Positions 42,336 through 50,611 of a stretch of DNA of 62,952 bases are shown here, piece after piece (position 1 is the first letter of the stretch; every line of letters starts with the position of its first letter). Source of the DNA: Acuticoccus mangrovi (GTDB taxonomy: Bacteria > Pseudomonadota > Alphaproteobacteria > Rhizobiales > Amorphaceae); NCBI RefSeq assembly GCF_016411865.1, contig NZ_JAEKJA010000022.1, forward strand, positions 1 to 62,952, in the 5' to 3' direction. The notes under the pieces are model-generated. The model had not been told where the DNA came from. It ran no database searches and worked only from the letters and a program-made list of their open reading frames with translations. Made by a program: the position numbers and the translations under genes.

Positions 42336-43640
42336 ATGCTCGACGTCACCGACGCGGCCTTCGGCTTCGTCCTCCTCCTCGGGCTGATGTTCATCGGCCT
42401 CCACATCGCGACGTCCATCTTCCTCGTCGCCGCCCTCGGCGCCTGGTGGTTCTTCGGCGATGCGATGTTCCGCCCCTTCGGCACCATGATGTGGGGGACG
42501 CTCAACAACTTCCTCCTGGTGGCGATCCCGCTCTACGTCTTCATGGGCGAGATCCTGGTGCGCGGCGGGGTGACGGAGCGCATGTACCGGGCGCTCGCCG
42601 ACTGGCTCAATCCGCTCCCCGGCGGCCTCCTCCACACCAACATCGCCGCCTCCTCGATCTTCGCGGCGATCTCCGGCTCGTCCGTCGCGACGGCGGCGAC
42701 CATCGGCACCGTCGCCTTTCCGGCCTTCCGCCAGCGCGGCTACAAGGAGGCCTGGGTGGTCGGCTCCGTCGCCTCGGGGGCGACGCTCGGCATCCTCATC
42801 CCGCCCTCGATCAACCTCATCATCTACGGCGCCATCACCAACACCTCGATCGGACGCCTCTTCACCGCCGGCATCCTGCCGGGGCTCCTGCTGATGACCT
42901 TCTTCATGGGGCTCATCATCGTCTGGTCGAGCCTCGACAGTTCGATCGCCGGCAAGCGCGAGAAGCTCGCCCCGTGGCCGGAGCGCCGGAAGCGGCTGAC
43001 GGACCTGTTGCCGCCGCTCGTCGTCTTCACCCTGGTGATGGGGTCGATCTATACCGGCTTTGCGACGCCCACCGAGGCGGCCGGCGTCGGCGCGGTGGCC
43101 GCGATGATCCTCGTCGCCTGCTACCGCTGCCTGACGCTGCGCCTCGTCCGCGACGCGATGCTCGCCACCGTCGCCACCACGGCGATGACGCTGCTGATCC
43201 TGGTGGCGGCCTTCTACCTCAACTTCGTGCTCGGCATTCTGGGCGTGCCGGCGGCGGTCTCCAGCGCCATCTCAGAGCTCGACGTGTCGCCCGCCTTGAT
43301 GATGGTGCTCCTCATCGTCCTCTACCTCGTGCTCGGCTGCTTCCTCGATGCGCTCGCGATGATGATCGCGACCATCCCCATCGTCTGGCCGGTGGTGCAG
43401 CATCTGGGGTTCGATGCGGTGTGGTTCGGCATCTTCCTCGTCCTGATGTGCGAGCTCGCCCTCATCACGCCGCCGGTCGGCATGAACCTTTATGTGGTCC
43501 AGAGCGTGCGGGGGCGGGGGTCGATCGGCACGGTGATCGTCGGCGTTCTGCCCTTCTTGGCGGCGATCCTCGTCCTCGTCGGGCTGACGATGGCCTTCCC
43601 GGGGCTCGTGAACTGGCTGCCGAGCCTCTTGCACGGATGA
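42336..43640 (+). CDS. TRAP transporter large permease (DctM family), system 1
   Basis: The 434-residue protein has about 12 helices and the DctM marks IPLYVFMGEILVRGGVTERM, ASSIFAAISGSSVATAATIG, GILIPPSINLIIYGAITNTS, YTGFATPTEAAGVGAV, and CELALITPPVGMNLYVVQ. It forms the sodium-coupled translocation path. It is tightly joined to dctQ and followed by the GntR gene. Confidence 0.93.
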   Translation: MLDVTDAAFGFVLLLGLMFIGLHIATSIFLVAALGAWWFFGDAMFRPFGTMMWGTLNNFLLVAIPLYVFMGEILVRGGVTERMYRALADWLNPLPGGLLHTNIAASSIFAAISGSSVATAATIGTVAFPAFRQRGYKEAWVVGSVASGATLGILIPPSINLIIYGAITNTSIGRLFTAGILPGLLLMTFFMGLIIVWSSLDSSIAGKREKLAPWPERRKRLTDLLPPLVVFTLVMGSIYTGFATPTEAAGVGAVAAMILVACYRCLTLRLVRDAMLATVATTAMTLLILVAAFYLNFVLGILGVPAAVSSAISELDVSPALMMVLLIVLYLVLGCFLDALAMMIATIPIVWPVVQHLGFDAVWFGIFLVLMCELALITPPVGMNLYVVQSVRGRGSIGTVIVGVLPFLAAILVLVGLTMAFPGLVNWLPSLLHG

Positions 43641-43719
43641 AGACGGTGCTCCAAGGCTGCTTGCCGTGTGTCGTGGATGGCGGTCGCCGCCGACCGGGCG
43701 CTTGCAGTATAGGGATTCG

Positions 43720-44454
43720 ATGACTGCCTCGGTTCGCTCCCGGCCTTCCACCAAGCGGCGCTTGCCGGCGCGCGCGCCGCAACGACCCGAGGACAGGGTG
43801 CGCGAGGAGATCCATCACGCGATCGCCGATGGTCGCCTGCCGCCCGGCACGCGGCTGCCGGAGGAGCACGTCGCCGAGGTGTTCGGCGTCAGCCGGGCGC
43901 GGGCGAGGGTGGCGCTGCAGGAGCTCGCCCACGACAAGGTGGTGGTGCTCGAGCCCAACCGCGGCGCCTTCGTCGCCAAGCCCTCGCCGGAGGAGGCGCG
44001 GCAGATCTTCGCCGCGCGTCGGCTGATCGAGGTGGCGCTGGCGCCCGCCGTGGTCGACAGCCTCGACGAGGCCGCTCTCGCCCACCTGCGCGCCCACGTA
44101 ACGCTGGAGCGGGAGACGGAGCTCGCGCCCAACCGCTATCGCGGCCTCAAGACGTCGCACGATTTCCACATGCAGGTGGCCCGCCTCGCCGGCAACAGCG
44201 TGGTGGAGGGCTTCCTCGCCGAGCTTCTCGTTCGCTCCGCGCTGGTGACGGCGATCTACGAGCGGCCCGGCGTGGAGCACTGCTCGCACGCGATCCACGC
44301 CCACCTCGTCGACATCCTCGAAAGGCGCGATGCCGACGCCTTTGGCGCCGCCCTGGCGGAGCATCTCGACGAGATCGAGACCCACCTCGACCTCGTCGAG
44401 CCGGTGGAGCGCGAGGTCGATCTCAAGACGCTGTTTCGATCCCCCCGCGGATGA
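43720..44454 (+). CDS. GntR-family (FadR subgroup) transcriptional regulator
   Basis: The 244-residue protein has the winged helix-turn-helix RVREEIHHAIADGRLPPGTRL and EEHVAEVFGVSRARARVALQEL. A helical FCD effector domain follows, with likely metal ligands in the SHDFHMQVARLAGN segment and the late EHCSHAIHAHLVDIL. It probably represses or tunes the TRAP operon in response to the imported acid. ATG 43720 is chosen for the usual domain length. It lies 79 bases after dctM and 16 before the AMDase-like gene. Confidence 0.9.
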   Translation: MTASVRSRPSTKRRLPARAPQRPEDRVREEIHHAIADGRLPPGTRLPEEHVAEVFGVSRARARVALQELAHDKVVVLEPNRGAFVAKPSPEEARQIFAARRLIEVALAPAVVDSLDEAALAHLRAHVTLERETELAPNRYRGLKTSHDFHMQVARLAGNSVVEGFLAELLVRSALVTAIYERPGVEHCSHAIHAHLVDILERRDADAFGAALAEHLDEIETHLDLVEPVEREVDLKTLFRSPRG

Positions 44455-44470
44455 CAGGAAAGGACGCCCC

Positions 44471-45202
44471 ATGACGCAGCGCCGCGTCGGCATGCTCACG
44501 CCATCGTCCAACACCGTGCTCGAACCCTATACGTCGGCGATGTTCGCACCGTTCGGCGAGACCGGCTCGGTGCACTATGCCCGCTTCCGCGTGGTCGAGA
44601 TCTCGATGTCGGCGGCCTCGCAGAACCAGTTCGCGCTCGATCCGATCCTCGAGGCCGCCGAGCGCCTCGCCGAGGCGCGGGTCGACCTGATCGCCTGGAA
44701 CGGCACGTCGGCAGGCTGGCTGGGGCTCGACACCGACCGCGAGCTCTGCGCCCGGATCGAGGCGGCGACAGGGGTGCGCGCCTTCTCCACGATGCTCGCC
44801 TACGACGAGCTGTGGCGGGCGATGGGGCTCTCCCGTCTTGGTCTCGTGACGCCCTACCTCGCGGAGATCCAGAACCGTATCGTCGCCAACTATGCGGGGC
44901 AGGGGGTCGAGGTCGTCGCCGAGGAGCACTTGGAGACGAGCGAGAACTTCACCTTCGCCGAGGTGACGCCCGAGCGCGTCGCAGAGCTGGTGCGCCGCGT
45001 GGCGATGGCAAAGCCGGAGGCGATCGCCATCATCTGCACCAACTTCCGCGGCGCGCCGCTCGCGCAGGCGCTGGAGGCCGAGACCGGCATCCCGGTGATC
45101 GACAGCGTGTCGGTGACGGCGGCGGCGACGATGCGCCTCGTCGGCCTCGACCCCAGCCGGGTGACGGGCTGGGGCAGCGTGTTCGCCCGCTTCGCCGGCT
45201 GA
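44471..45202 (+). CDS. Maleate isomerase / arylmalonate decarboxylase-like enzyme
   Basis: The 243-residue protein opens RVGMLTPSSNTVLEPYTSAMF, the mark of the maleate isomerase/AMDase branch of the Asp/Glu racemase superfamily. Maleate isomerase uses two Cys. Here the first site reads IAWNGTSAGWLG, with GTS where a Cys would be, as in arylmalonate decarboxylase (Gly74). The second site keeps Cys (IAIICTNFRGAPLAQ). This one-Cys pattern suggests a decarboxylase or non-racemising reaction on a malonate-like substrate. GGAAAGGACGCCCC precedes the ATG. It ends the sigma-54 TRAP operon. Confidence 0.82.
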   Translation: MTQRRVGMLTPSSNTVLEPYTSAMFAPFGETGSVHYARFRVVEISMSAASQNQFALDPILEAAERLAEARVDLIAWNGTSAGWLGLDTDRELCARIEAATGVRAFSTMLAYDELWRAMGLSRLGLVTPYLAEIQNRIVANYAGQGVEVVAEEHLETSENFTFAEVTPERVAELVRRVAMAKPEAIAIICTNFRGAPLAQALEAETGIPVIDSVSVTAAATMRLVGLDPSRVTGWGSVFARFAG

Positions 45203-45238
45203 CGGGCGGCGGCCGGCGGGGGCGCGCTCAGCCTGCGA

Positions 45239-45886
45239 TCAGGGCAGCGACAGGGTAGGGGTGTCGCGGCCGATCTCGACGGCCGAGGCGCCGGTGTCGG
45301 TCACGATCGTCGCCTCGATCTCCTGCGCGTTGGCGAAGATGTCGAAGAACGGGAAGGCGATCGCCTGAAGCTCGTCCGGATGGTCGCAGGCGAACTCGTA
45401 GCGGGCATGGAACTCGCTGTGCTCGCCATGCTCGTGCTCATGCTCGCCGTGCTCGTGCTCTTCCTCCTCGCCGTCGTGATCGTGCTCCTCGGCCTCGTCG
45501 GCATGCTCTTCATGCTCGTGGCTGTGGGCGGCGTGCTCGTCCGTGTCCGCATGGTCATGGTCGCCGGAATGGAGATGGGTGAGAACCTCCGCTAGCCGGC
45601 AGTGGGCACCCTCGTCGAGCACGAAGAGCTCTTCGGGGCGGGTGAACTGGCGGATGGCCGCCTCGACCGCATCCTTGTCCTCATCGCTCGTCGCTTCGTA
45701 CTCGAAGCCGACGATGTCCATGCCGGGAGACAGGAGGTTAAGCGTCATCTCGCCGCCCTCGATGGCGATTTCGAGGGTGCTGACGCCGTGGACGTGCGCG
45801 CCAAGCTCGCGGTGCTCCTGTGCGGCAGCAAAGTGCGTCATGGCGGTGAGGGCGGTTGCGGCGGACAGGATGAGCTTGATCGACAT
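45239..45886 (-). CDS. DUF2796 (ZrgA-like) periplasmic zinc-binding protein
   Basis: The 215-residue protein has a signal peptide (MSIKLILSAATALTAMTHFAAAQ). The conserved LGAHVHGVSTLEIAIEGG follows, then LLSPGMDIVGFEY. A long His/Glu/Asp-rich central loop (HDHDGEEEEHEHGEHEHEHG) would bind zinc. ZrgA-type proteins deliver periplasmic zinc under shortage. A Zur-like box lies 73 bases before the start and a Zur gene is next upstream. It ends facing the AMDase-like gene. Confidence 0.9.
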   Translation of the reverse strand: MSIKLILSAATALTAMTHFAAAQEHRELGAHVHGVSTLEIAIEGGEMTLNLLSPGMDIVGFEYEATSDEDKDAVEAAIRQFTRPEELFVLDEGAHCRLAEVLTHLHSGDHDHADTDEHAAHSHEHEEHADEAEEHDHDGEEEEHEHGEHEHEHGEHSEFHARYEFACDHPDELQAIAFPFFDIFANAQEIEATIVTDTGASAVEIGRDTPTLSLP

Positions 45887-45958
45887 GAAGGGCGTCCTCG
45901 GTCGTTTTGGGCCTAAGGGGAGCTGCGCTCCGGTCTATCCGTAGCGGTCCACGTCTCC

Positions 45959-45974
45959 ATGTACAATATAACAT
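45959..45974 (-). promoter_or_regulatory. Candidate Zur box before the DUF2796 gene
   Basis: ATGTACAATATAACAT has perfect ATGT/ACAT arms and reads ATGTTATATTGTACAT on the coding strand, close to the TGTTATA-type Zur operator. The AT-rich island stands out in GC-rich DNA. It should repress the zinc-binding protein when zinc is plentiful. Confidence 0.6.
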
Positions 45975-46023
45975 TTGTGACGATGGCCGATCATCTTGGA
46001 TCGGCTCCGCCGTTGCCTGCGGC

Positions 46024-46422
46024 CTAAGTGTCCGTGCGGCAGCGGGCGCAGTGGCCCTTGAGCTCGACCGTCGCGTGCTCGACGGCGAAGCCCACGCGCT
46101 CCGCCTGGTCGTCGAGCACCGCGCGCACGACACCGCCGTTCAGCTCTTCCGTGCCCTTGCACTGCGTGCAGATGGCGAAGACGGCGACGTCGTGCTGGTG
46201 GCCCGGATCGGAGCACGCGACGTAGGCGTTCATCGATTCGAGCCGATGCACCTGCCCCGTATCGACCAGCTGTCCCAGCGCCCGATAGACCGTCGGCGGC
46301 GCCGAGATGCCGTGCTCGCGCACGCTGTCGAGCACCTGATAGGCGCTCATCGGCCGGCCTGACGAGCGCAGCGCATCGTAGACCTGCTCGACATTTCGGC
46401 CGCCGGCTCGAGACCGCTTCAT
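46024..46422 (-). CDS. zur: Fur-family regulator, Zur type
   Basis: The 132-residue protein has the winged helix region VEQVYDALRSSGRPMSAYQV and ISAPPTVYRALGQLVDTG. Metal ligands are in SDPGHQHDVAVFAICTQCKG, with a second CxxC pair in HCARCRTDT at the C-terminus. The two CxxC pairs form the structural zinc site of Zur/Fur proteins. The genomic neighbour DUF2796 and its box support zinc sensing over iron. It is read in the same direction as DUF2796, 137 bases upstream. Confidence 0.85.
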   Translation of the reverse strand: MKRSRAGGRNVEQVYDALRSSGRPMSAYQVLDSVREHGISAPPTVYRALGQLVDTGQVHRLESMNAYVACSDPGHQHDVAVFAICTQCKGTEELNGGVVRAVLDDQAERVGFAVEHATVELKGHCARCRTDT

Positions 46423-46538
46423 CCTGATCCCCCGTCAATCGTCCCCGCAACCCATCCTATAGCAGATGGTTGTCGAAGTGAGGGCATGCCAGGGCGGAAA
46501 CCCGCGCCGGTCGGCGCGCAGGTGGAAACGCGCCGGGA
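46423..46538. other. Spacer between the Zur and phoX promoters
   Basis: This GC-rich stretch separates divergent genes. It must hold the Zur promoter; no clear Zur operator was seen near it. Confidence 0.3.
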
Positions 46539-46571
46539 CCGTCATTCGGCTGTTATGTTGTATAATTTAAT
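46539..46571 (+). promoter_or_regulatory. Pho box and promoter of phoX
   Basis: CCGTCAT-TCGG-CTGTTAT (46539-46556) is a direct repeat close to the CTGTCAT-N4-CTGTCAT Pho box, one mismatch in each half. TATAAT follows at 46561-46566 and TTTAAT at 46566-46571; the second fits Pho-promoter spacing better. PhoB would switch the gene on when phosphate is short. The bases TGTTATGTTGTA also resemble the Zur box of the neighbour. Confidence 0.65.
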
Positions 46572-46665
46572 TGCTCCTGTTCCAGAGTAGCCTGCCTGCC
46601 GCGGCCGGGTGCATCGATCTCCCGACCGCGGACGCCGGCTGCCTTTCCAGCAGGAGAGCATCGCC

Positions 46666-48642
46666 ATGTCGGCGCACAACGACTTCAAGACCAGCCTTCT
46701 CGAAGAGGCCGACGGGCCGGGCTCCAACCCGACCCAGAACCGCACCATGGGCGAGATCATCGCCGCCCGGTTCTCCCGTCGTGGCCTCCTCAAGGGCTCC
46801 CTCGCCGCCACCGCCATCACCGCCACCGTCAGCCCCATCGCCCTCATGGCGGCGAGCGAGGCGAAGGCGCAGGACGGGACGTCCGCCTTCAGCTTCTCCG
46901 AGGTCGCCGCCGGTGTCGACGCCGACCATCACGTCGCCGAGGGCTACGATGCCGACGTCCTCCTGCGTTGGGGCGACAAGGTGTTCGCCGACGCGCCGGA
47001 GTTCGATCCGACCAACCAGTCGAAGGAAGCGCAGGAGCGCCAGTTCGGCTACAACAACGACTTCGTCGGCTTCGTGCCCATCGACGGCTCGTCCGAGCAC
47101 GGCATCCTCGTGGTCAACCACGAGTACACCAACGAACACCTGATGTTCCCGGGCATCGTCACCATCACCGACGGCAAGCCGACCATCGCGCCGGCGGACA
47201 AGGCCCGTGTCGACATCGAGATGGCGGCGCACGGCGGCACCATCATCGAGATCCGCAAGGAAGACGGCCACTGGACGCCGGTGCTCGACGGCCGCCAGAA
47301 CCGCCGCATCACCGCGACCACCCCGATGGAGATCACCGGCCCGGCCGCCGGCCACGATCGCCTCAAGACGAGCGCCGACGCCACCGGCCGCGCGGTCTTC
47401 GGCACCCTCAACAACTGCGCCGGCGGCGTGACGCCCTGGGGCACCTACATCATGTCCGAGGAGAACTTCCACGGATACTTCCTCGGCGAGCTGCCCGAGG
47501 GCCATCCCGAGGCGGCGAACTACAAGCGCTACGGCGTGCCGGGCGGCTCCTACGAGTGGGGCAACGTCTACGACCGCTTCAACCTCGCCAAGGAGCCCAA
47601 CGAGCCGAACCGCTTCGGCTGGGTGGTCGAGGTCGACATCGAGGACCCGACGTCGACGCCGAAGAAGCGCACCGCGCTCGGCCGCTTCAAGCACGAGGGT
47701 GCCGAATCGATCGTCGCTCCCGGCGGCCAGGTGGTGTTCTATCTCGGCGACGACGAGCGCTTCGACTACGTCTACAAGTTCGTGACCGCCGGCACCTACG
47801 ATCCGCAGAACCGGGCCGCCAACCTCGACCTTCTCGACGAGGGCACGCTCTACGTCGCCCGCTTTGACGAGGATGGCTCCATCACGTGGCTGCCGCTCCT
47901 CCACGGTGAGGGTCCGCTGACCGCCGAGAACGGCTTCGCGAGCCAGGCCGACGTCGTCATCGAGACGCGTCGCGCCTCCGACCTCCTCGGCGCGACCCCG
48001 ATGGACCGCCCCGAGGACATCGAGCCGAACGGCGAGAACGGCCGCGTCTATGTGATGCTGACCAACAACACCAAGCGCAAGGAGGCGAACGCGGCCAACC
48101 CGCGCGTCGACAACGCGTTCGGCCACATCATCGAGATCGCGGAAGCGGACGGCGACTTCGCCGCCACGCGCGGCACCTGGGAGGTCCTCCTCCAGTGCGG
48201 CGATCCGTCGGTCGCCGAGGTGGGCGCCACCTTCTCCACGGCGACGACCGAGAACGGCTGGTTCGGCATGCCCGACAACTGCGCCGTCGACAGCGACGGG
48301 CGCCTCTGGGTGTCGACGGACGGCAACTCGCCGAAGGCCACCGGCCGCACCGACGGTCTGTGGGCCGTCGACATCGACGGTGCGGCGCGCGGCACCTCGA
48401 AGCTCTTCTACCGCGTGCCGGTGGGTGCCGAGATGTGCGGCCCGCGGCCGACGCCTGACCTCACCACGTTCTTCGTGGCGGTGCAGCACCCGGGCGACGG
48501 CGGCGACGACTGGGACGGGTTCGGCCGCCCGTCCTACTACGAGGATCTGTCGACCCGCTGGCCCGACTTCCGGGACGACATGCCGGTGCGCCCGTCCGTG
48601 GTCGCGATCACCAAGCGGGGCGGCGGCAAGATCGGCGCCTGA
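46666..48642 (+). CDS. phoX: PhoX-family alkaline phosphatase
   Basis: The 658-residue protein begins with a twin-arginine signal (SRRGLLKGSLAATAITA, residues 37-53) and belongs to the PhoX/DUF839 family. It has LVVNHEYTNEHLMFPG, NNCAGGVTPWGTYIMSEEN, RFKHEGAESIV, YVYKFVTAGTY and TFFVAVQHPGDGG. PhoX is exported folded and releases phosphate from monoesters using calcium and iron instead of zinc. The length is close to that of known members. A Pho box precedes it. The nearby zinc genes invite the idea that PhoX spares zinc, but that is inference. It ends at a hairpin shared with the SDR gene. Confidence 0.93.
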   Translation: MSAHNDFKTSLLEEADGPGSNPTQNRTMGEIIAARFSRRGLLKGSLAATAITATVSPIALMAASEAKAQDGTSAFSFSEVAAGVDADHHVAEGYDADVLLRWGDKVFADAPEFDPTNQSKEAQERQFGYNNDFVGFVPIDGSSEHGILVVNHEYTNEHLMFPGIVTITDGKPTIAPADKARVDIEMAAHGGTIIEIRKEDGHWTPVLDGRQNRRITATTPMEITGPAAGHDRLKTSADATGRAVFGTLNNCAGGVTPWGTYIMSEENFHGYFLGELPEGHPEAANYKRYGVPGGSYEWGNVYDRFNLAKEPNEPNRFGWVVEVDIEDPTSTPKKRTALGRFKHEGAESIVAPGGQVVFYLGDDERFDYVYKFVTAGTYDPQNRAANLDLLDEGTLYVARFDEDGSITWLPLLHGEGPLTAENGFASQADVVIETRRASDLLGATPMDRPEDIEPNGENGRVYVMLTNNTKRKEANAANPRVDNAFGHIIEIAEADGDFAATRGTWEVLLQCGDPSVAEVGATFSTATTENGWFGMPDNCAVDSDGRLWVSTDGNSPKATGRTDGLWAVDIDGAARGTSKLFYRVPVGAEMCGPRPTPDLTTFFVAVQHPGDGGDDWDGFGRPSYYEDLSTRWPDFRDDMPVRPSVVAITKRGGGKIGA

Positions 48643-48665
48643 GCGCGCCGCCGCATCACGCGATC

Positions 48666-48693
48666 GACCGTCGGGCGGCTCCGCCCGGCGGTC
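48666..48693. terminator. Long hairpin between phoX and the converging SDR gene
   Basis: A thirteen-base stem (GACCGTCGGGCGG / CCGCCCGGCGGTC, one G-T pair) with a two-base centre starts 23 bases after the phoX stop. It can terminate both strands; no T run follows. Confidence 0.65.
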
Positions 48694-48704
48694 TCCGCCC
48701 AATC

Positions 48705-48764
48705 CCAACGACCTAGATCCCAACGACCTAGATCCCGGCGACCTAGATCCCGGCGACGCCGATC
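48705..48764 (-). repeat. Four 15-bp tandem repeats carrying in-frame TAG codons
   Basis: The unit CCRRCGACCTAGATC is repeated from 48705 in steps of 15 (48720, 48735, 48750); the last copy is diverged and lies in the SDR coding end. On the coding strand each of the first three units holds TAG in the SDR frame, so three stop codons follow one another every 15 bases. Confidence 0.85.
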
Positions 48765-49465
48765 GTGAGGCCGCCGCAGACGAAGAGGGTCTGGCCGGTC
48801 ACGTAGCCGTTCTCCTCGGCGAGGAAGAAGCCGGCGGCGTTGGCGATGTCGTCCGGCGAGCCGACCCGGCCGAGCGGGATCGAGCGCTTCAGCGCCTGCG
48901 TCCGCTCGCTGTCGTCCGGGTTGACGGCGCGGAAGAGCTCGGTCGCGATCGGCCCCGGTCCGATGGCGTTGACGGTGATGTTGTGGGGCGCGAGCTCCAG
49001 CGCCCACACCCGCGTCATCGACAGGAGCGCGCCTTTGGTGCCGCCATAGGCCGTGCGCAGCTCCTTTCCGGTCGCCGCGCGGCTCGCGATGTTGACGATC
49101 CGTCCCCAGCCGCGCGCCTTCATCGAGCGGGCGGCGCGTTGGGCGCAGATCGTCGGGGCCACCATGTTGATGGGCACGAGGCGGTTGAAGTCGTCCGGCG
49201 TCGTGTCCTCCAGGCTGTGGGCGATCGCCCGTCCCGCGTTGTTCACGAGGCCGACGATGGCGAAGCGCCCGGCGATGTCGTCGAAGACGCGGCCGATCGT
49301 GTCGGCGTCCGACAGGTCGGCCTCGATGTAATGCGCGCCGGACGGCTCTGTTTCGGCCGCGCGGTCGACGTTGACGACGGCCCGACCGCGCGACAGGAGG
49401 TGCTGTACGATCGCGCGGCCGATGCCGTTGGAGCCGCCCGTCACCACGGTGACGTCTTGAAGCAT
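48743..49465 (-). CDS. SDR-family oxidoreductase (TRAP system 2 operon)
   Basis: The 240-residue enzyme has TGGSNGIG, NNAGRAIAHS, the catalytic Ser/Tyr/Lys run in NIASRAATG and AYGGTKGALLS, and FabG-like NAIGPGPIATELF. It likely oxidises or reduces a hydroxy- or keto-acid taken up by TRAP system 2. It is the last gene of that operon, 92 bases after the binding-protein gene. Its final codons and stop are part of the 15-bp repeat array. Confidence 0.87.
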   Translation of the reverse strand: MLQDVTVVTGGSNGIGRAIVQHLLSRGRAVVNVDRAAETEPSGAHYIEADLSDADTIGRVFDDIAGRFAIVGLVNNAGRAIAHSLEDTTPDDFNRLVPINMVAPTICAQRAARSMKARGWGRIVNIASRAATGKELRTAYGGTKGALLSMTRVWALELAPHNITVNAIGPGPIATELFRAVNPDDSERTQALKRSIPLGRVGSPDDIANAAGFFLAEENGYVTGQTLFVCGGLTIGVAGI

Positions 49466-49557
49466 CGCAATGTCCTCTCTTCTCGCCCCGGCCCGGACGT
49501 CGCGGACGCCGGCGGCCGGGGCGCCGAGCGGCGTCGCCGCCTGTGGGATGGCGGCGG

Positions 49558-50586
49558 TCAGGACCCGTTGGCGGTCTCGAGGATCACCTGGAGAAGCTCC
49601 TTGCCGGGCCGGCCGGCGGCCTCCTGCTCCTCCACCCAGCGGTCCCACACCGGGCGGGCGACCTTCTCGATCCACGGCGCCCGCTGTTCGTCGGTGTACT
49701 CGATCGCCACGAGCCCCGCGTCCTTGAAGATCGGGATCCACTTGGCGTCCGCGTCGTCCATCGCCTTCATGTTGAGGGCGTAGACCTCCTGCTTCACCTC
49801 CTCGATCAGCGTCTTGTACTGGTCGGGAAGGGCCGCCCACGCCTCCTTGCTGACGAAGATGTGCGCGTGGTTCACCCCGGGGTTGAGGTTCGCGGTGTAC
49901 CAGTCCGACACCTCGTGCAGCCCGTAGGCGCCGTGGGCATAGCTGAACGGGAAGGAGGCCGCGTCGATCACGCCGCGCTCCAGCGAGGTGTAGACCTCCG
50001 GCGGAGAGATCGAGCTCGACGAGGCGCCGAGCGCCGACATCGCATCGGCGAGGCCGCTCAGCGCGCGGATGCGCTTGCCGTTCCAGTCCTCGAGCTCGAT
50101 CGGCGGCTCGCCGACGCCCATGAACTCGAACTGCGGCACGAGCACCGTATAGAGGCGCTTCACGCCGAGCCCGTCCCATTCGGCCGCGGCCGCGGGTTGG
50201 GCGAAGTAGGTCTCGATGACCTTCTCGCGCGTCGGCAGGTCGGGGATCGGCAGGAAGGGAAGGTCGAGCCCCATCGCGATCGGGTTCTTGTCGGGCGAGA
50301 AGGCGGAGGAGTAGTAGGCCGCCTCGAAGGCGCCGATCTGCAGGCCGTCGAGGTTCTCGCGCGGGCCGGAGAGCTGGCCGCCGTAGAAGAGTTCCCAGGT
50401 GAAGCGCCCGTCGGTCCGCTCCGCGATGAGACGCTTGAAGTCCTCGGCCGGCTGGGTGAAGGCGCGCGGATTGCCCCAGAGCGAGACGTTCCAGGTCACC
50501 TTCGGCCCCTCGACCACCTCCTGGGCGGTTGCCCCGCCTGCCGTGAACACCGTCAGACAGGCAAAGGCGATGGTGCGCAGTTTCAT
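49558..50586 (-). CDS. TRAP transporter substrate-binding protein (DctP family), system 2
   Basis: The 342-residue protein has a signal peptide (MKLRTIAFACLTVFTAGGATAQ) and DctP marks: PAEDFKRLIAERTDGRFTWE, LEDWNGKRIRALSGLADAMS with the substrate Arg (RIRA), SSISPPEVYTSLERGVIDAA. The ligand is unknown; the ThDP enzyme in the operon suggests a 2-keto acid. It follows dctM by 25 bases, an arrangement with the binding protein after the permeases. Confidence 0.9.
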   Translation of the reverse strand: MKLRTIAFACLTVFTAGGATAQEVVEGPKVTWNVSLWGNPRAFTQPAEDFKRLIAERTDGRFTWELFYGGQLSGPRENLDGLQIGAFEAAYYSSAFSPDKNPIAMGLDLPFLPIPDLPTREKVIETYFAQPAAAAEWDGLGVKRLYTVLVPQFEFMGVGEPPIELEDWNGKRIRALSGLADAMSALGASSSSISPPEVYTSLERGVIDAASFPFSYAHGAYGLHEVSDWYTANLNPGVNHAHIFVSKEAWAALPDQYKTLIEEVKQEVYALNMKAMDDADAKWIPIFKDAGLVAIEYTDEQRAPWIEKVARPVWDRWVEEQEAAGRPGKELLQVILETANGS

Positions 50587-50611
50587 CGGTCGTTCCTCCC
50601 GTTTTGCTTTG

